DNA from: Phenylobacterium sp.
Lineage (GTDB): Bacteria > Pseudomonadota > Alphaproteobacteria > Caulobacterales > Caulobacteraceae
Reading direction: 5' to 3'
DNA: 64,000 bases
NCBI RefSeq assembly: GCF_016124325.1
Contig: NZ_WGNY01000014.1
Coordinates: forward strand, 203,481 to 267,480
Shown piece by piece: positions 61,613-64,000 of the stretch (positions are counted from its first letter, which is position 1; each line of letters begins with the position of its first letter). Made by a program: the position numbers and the translations under genes. The notes beneath the pieces were generated by a model, which was not told where the DNA came from, did no database searches, and was given only the letters and a program-made list of their open reading frames with translations.

Positions 61613-62618
61613 GTTGAGAAGACGTCCAAGCCTCGCGCCGCGGCTGCTGCTCGCCGCCCTGATCGCCCCGATGCTCCTGGCGGCGAAGAAGGTCGACAAC
61701 GCCGTCCTGCAGCAGATCGACACGGCCTACGACGCCGCGGTCGCCGATCCCCGCTTCGAACCGGGGACGGGGCCCAGGCTATGCCAGGACGAAGGCCACC
61801 ACGATTTCCACACCAGCGAGGGACGGTTCGCCGGCTTCGCCGCGCTGATGAGGGCGGATGGATACAGGGTGGCGCCCCTGACGGGCCGGCTGAGCGCGCG
61901 CACGCTCCGGCAGTGCGACGTGCTCGTGATCGCCAACGCCCAGCCCAGCGACGCGGCGTGGGAGGACTATCCCAAGCCGACGCCGTCGGCCTTCGCGCCC
62001 GAGGAGGTGACGGCCACGCGGGGCTGGGTGGAGCAGGGCGGCGCGCTGCTGCTGATCGCCGATCACATGCCGCTGGCCGGCGCCGCCTCCGCCATGGCCG
62101 GGGCCTTCGGCTTCCATTTCACCGACGGCTTCGCGATCCCGAAGGCGCGGGTCCACGACGACGGCCGCATCACCATCGGGATGCCCGACGTCTTCCGGGC
62201 GACGGACGGCGGCCTCGCCGCCCATGAGATCACCGACGGGCGGATCGGGGGGCGGGTCTCGCAGGTGGCGACCTTCATCGGCCAGGCGTTCTGGGCCGAT
62301 CCGGGCGCGGAGCCGCTGCTGGTGTTCCCCGAGGGCTCGGTGGTGCTGTTCCCCGCCAAGCCCTGGAGCTTCGACGCTACGACGCCGCGGATGCCAGCCG
62401 GCGGCTGGCTTCAGGGCGCCACGCGGCGCGTGGGCGCGGGCCGTGTCGCGGCCTTCGGCGAGGCGGCGATGTTCACGGCCCAGATCGCGAGCAACAAGAA
62501 GAAGATGGGGCTGAATGCGCCGGGCGCGGAGGAGAACGCGCGCTTCACGCGCAATCTCATGGCCTGGCTCTCGGGCGTCCGCGACGGGTCGCCGGACTCC
62601 GCGACGCACGATCCCTAG
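61611..62618 (+). CDS. Exported DUF4350-like protein of the island
   Basis: 335 residues from ATG 61611, or shorter if translation starts further in, because the ATG overlaps operator site 11 and has no Shine-Dalgarno sequence. Hydrophobic N terminus (LAPRLLLAALIAPMLLAA) predicts export. The body has a class I glutamine-amidotransferase-like layout: DEGHHDFHTSEGRF, DVLVIANAQPS, VEQGGALLLIADHMPLAGAA, GRVAAFGEAAMFTAQ. The nucleophilic Cys of amidotransferases is absent. Function unknown; ThuA/DUF4159-like sensing or sugar binding are conceivable. It is 35 bp before the M55 gene. Confidence 0.7.
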   Translation: MLRRRPSLAPRLLLAALIAPMLLAAKKVDNAVLQQIDTAYDAAVADPRFEPGTGPRLCQDEGHHDFHTSEGRFAGFAALMRADGYRVAPLTGRLSARTLRQCDVLVIANAQPSDAAWEDYPKPTPSAFAPEEVTATRGWVEQGGALLLIADHMPLAGAASAMAGAFGFHFTDGFAIPKARVHDDGRITIGMPDVFRATDGGLAAHEITDGRIGGRVSQVATFIGQAFWADPGAEPLLVFPEGSVVLFPAKPWSFDATTPRMPAGGWLQGATRRVGAGRVAAFGEAAMFTAQIASNKKKMGLNAPGAEENARFTRNLMAWLSGVRDGSPDSATHDP

Positions 62619-62653
62619 CCGCAGGGCGCCGATCACCAAGTTAGGAAGAGACG

Positions 62654-63475
62654 ATGAAGTTCTACATTTCGGCCGACATCGAAGGCGTCGGCGGCATCGC
62701 GCATTTCGACAGCGGCACGCCCGGCAACTTCGACTACGGCGAAGCCAGGCTCTGGATGACCAACGAGGTGATCGCCGCCGCCGAGGGCGCGCACGCGGCC
62801 GGCTGCGACGAGGTGGTGGTGTCGGACTCCCACCTGTTCGGCCGAAACATCATGGTCGACCGGCTGCCTGACTATGTGCGGCTCACCCGCTGCTGGCCCC
62901 GCCCGCTGCTGATGATGGACGGCGTCGACGAGCCCGACGTGATCGGCGCCGCCTTCATCGGCTACCATGTGGGCGCCGCATCCCCCCGCGGACTGTGCCC
63001 GCACACGGTGGCCGGCGGGCATTTCACCGACGTGAAGATCAACGGCGAGTCGGTCTCCGAAACCCACATCAGCGCGCTGGCCGCCGGGGAAGCCGGCGTG
63101 CCCGTGCTCCTCGCGACGGGCGACGATGCCTACGTCGAGCATGCGCGCGAGGTGCTGGGCGACATCGAGACGGTGGCGACCAAGACCGCGATCAGTCACA
63201 CGGCCGCCAACACCCTGACGCCCAGCGTGTGCTGCGACCTGATCCGCGAGGCGACCCGGCGCGCCGTGGAGCGCCGCGCCGAGGCGAAGCTCTACACCCG
63301 CGACTGGCCCGTCGACTTCGACCTGCTCCTGAAGGGGAACCGGATGGCGGAGCTGCTCTCGATGCTGCCGAACTTCGAGCGCGTGAACGGCTACACGGTC
63401 AGGGCGCGGCCGAAGACGGCCCGCGAGCTCAACGGCCTGCTGACGTTCTTCTATCAGATGATCTCGCTGAAGTAG
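62654..63475 (+). CDS. M55 family D-aminopeptidase (DppA-like)
   Basis: 273 residues; AGGAAGAG lies just before the ATG. Zinc-dependent D-aminopeptidase family of Bacillus DppA, which releases N-terminal D-amino acids, preferring D-Ala. Zn ligands are expected in ISADIEGVGG (Asp8, Glu10), VVSDSHLFGRN (His) and GYHVGAASPRG (His). AISHTAANTLTPSVCCDLIREATRRAV is the usual C-terminal part. Suggests the island's substrate contains a D-amino acid or related amine. Last gene of the site-11 unit. Confidence 0.9.
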   Translation: MKFYISADIEGVGGIAHFDSGTPGNFDYGEARLWMTNEVIAAAEGAHAAGCDEVVVSDSHLFGRNIMVDRLPDYVRLTRCWPRPLLMMDGVDEPDVIGAAFIGYHVGAASPRGLCPHTVAGGHFTDVKINGESVSETHISALAAGEAGVPVLLATGDDAYVEHAREVLGDIETVATKTAISHTAANTLTPSVCCDLIREATRRAVERRAEAKLYTRDWPVDFDLLLKGNRMAELLSMLPNFERVNGYTVRARPKTARELNGLLTFFYQMISLK

Positions 63476-63481
63476 GACGCC

Positions 63482-63506
63482 GCCGGGCGCGCTCGGCGCG
63501 CCCGGC
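63482..63506. terminator. Bidirectional GC hairpin between convergent genes
   Basis: GCCGGGCGCGC (63482-63492), TCG loop, GCGCGCCCGGC (63496-63506): a perfect 11-bp stem directly between the M55 stop (63475) and the E2 stop (63508). No T-run on either side, so termination is inferred from position. Confidence 0.6.
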
Positions 63507-63507
63507 C

Positions 63508-64000
63508 TCACACGATCATCGTCAGCGGGTCGTCGATCAGGCCTTTGAAGGCCGCGAGCCAGCGGGCGCCGGTGGCGCCGTCCACGACCCGATGATCGCA
63601 GGTGAGCGTGACGCTCATCACCGTGGCCACGGCGAGGTCGTTCCCGCGGACCACGGGACGTTTCTCGCCGGCGCCGACCGACAGGATCGCCCCCTGCGGC
63701 TCGTTGATGATCGAGGCGAAGTTCCTGATCCCGAACATGCCGAGGTTGGAGACCGAGAAGGTGCCGCCCTGGAATTCCTCGGGCTTCAGCTTCTTGTTGC
63801 GCGCCCGCTCGGCGAGGTCCTTGGCCTCCTGGGCGATCTGGGCCAGGCCCTTGGTCTCGGCCGCCCGGATGATCGGGGTGATCAGACCGCCCGGCACCGC
63901 CACCGCCATGGCGATGTCGGCGTGGTGGTGCATCGCGATGCCGTCCGGCGTGTAGGAGGCGTTGGCCTCGGGCACGCGCTTGAGCGCCACGGCGGCGGCC
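63508..64000 (-). CDS. 2-oxo acid dehydrogenase E2 component, C-terminal part (5' end outside window)
   Basis: The frame is open to the right edge; only the last 164 residues of the acyltransferase (catalytic) domain are visible. The active-site DHRVVDG lies near the C terminus (LTCDHRVVDGATGARWL), and HADIAMAVAVPGGLITPII, GTFSVSNLGMFG and ASIINEPQGAILSVGAG are typical of pyruvate dehydrogenase E2. The lipoyl and E1/E3-binding domains should lie beyond the window. An island-specific paralogue cannot be told from the housekeeping pdhC. No operator is visible because its promoter is outside. Confidence 0.9.
   Translation of the reverse strand, partial: AAAVALKRVPEANASYTPDGIAMHHHADIAMAVAVPGGLITPIIRAAETKGLAQIAQEAKDLAERARNKKLKPEEFQGGTFSVSNLGMFGIRNFASIINEPQGAILSVGAGEKRPVVRGNDLAVATVMSVTLTCDHRVVDGATGARWLAAFKGLIDDPLTMIV

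Noticed and set aside
41320..63475. Identification of the island as a microcystin or nodularin degradation cluster.
   Set aside because: Beta- and D-residue enzymes and a beta-lactamase-fold hydrolase are suggestive, but MlrA and MlrC homologues are absent, so the substrate cannot be named.

Overview
The window is GC-rich, densely packed DNA from an alphaproteobacterium, most likely a member of Caulobacteraceae close to Phenylobacterium or Caulobacter. This assignment is inferred from gene content and codon bias: three TonB-dependent receptors, a FecI/FecR pair, a TPR-sulfotransferase next to a receptor, a glutathione-dependent class III alcohol dehydrogenase, and many GTG starts. No ribosomal marker is present to confirm it. 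I saw no rRNA, tRNA, CRISPR array, insertion sequence or phage gene.

Layout. 1-2.4 kb: glcE (cut by the left edge) and glcF of glycolate oxidase. 2.5-7.6 kb: an ene-reductase-like enzyme, an exported diheme cytochrome/beta-helix pair, a GNAT acetyltransferase and an adenine deaminase-type enzyme. 7.6-13.7 kb: a tight six-gene operon, DUF4129-DUF4350-MoxR-DUF58-SpoIIM-RDD, facing a polytopic membrane protein. 14.5-27 kb: DgcA-type epimerase, TPR-sulfotransferase plus TonB receptor, enoyl-CoA hydratase, pabB-pabC, a class III aminotransferase, an MFS transporter and a luciferase-like monooxygenase. 27-36 kb: a proline-rich small protein, a Nudix hydrolase, an OYE-family alkene reductase, a FabL-like SDR, a hotdog-like protein, an uncharacterised 350-residue protein, a cytochrome P450, a phytanoyl-CoA dioxygenase-like protein, class III ADH and a formylglycine-generating-enzyme-like lipoprotein. 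36.4-40.5 kb: an ECF sigma factor, FecR anti-sigma factor and STN-type TonB receptor.

41.1-63.5 kb: the most interesting region. Eleven copies of one 16-bp operator (consensus ATGACC-N4-RGTCAT) sit in front of nearly every transcription unit of a catabolic island that also encodes one TetR-family regulator (45513-46247). At four promoters the operator fills the spacer between recognisable -35 and -10 boxes, the geometry expected for steric repression. The controlled genes are two enolase-superfamily enzymes, two-gene SDR/BKACE tail, SMP-30 lactonase-like protein, a GSAM/beta-amino-acid-type class III aminotransferase, CaiB/BaiF CoA-transferase, a ThDP enzyme, acyl-CoA dehydrogenase, a GPH-type symporter, an S9 peptidase, a serine hydrolase, a TonB receptor, an M14/DUF2817 carboxypeptidase-like enzyme, a small tautomerase, a DUF4350-like protein and an M55 D-aminopeptidase.

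The gene set suggests that an exogenous compound is taken up through the TonB receptor and GPH symporter, cut by several amide or peptide hydrolases, and passed through amino-, keto- and CoA-ester chemistry. A peptide or amide conjugate with D- and/or beta-amino acids is my preferred reading, but the sugar-acid-type enzymes (SMP-30, enolase superfamily, GPH) mean the substrate is unproven. The right edge cuts a 2-oxo-acid dehydrogenase E2 gene.
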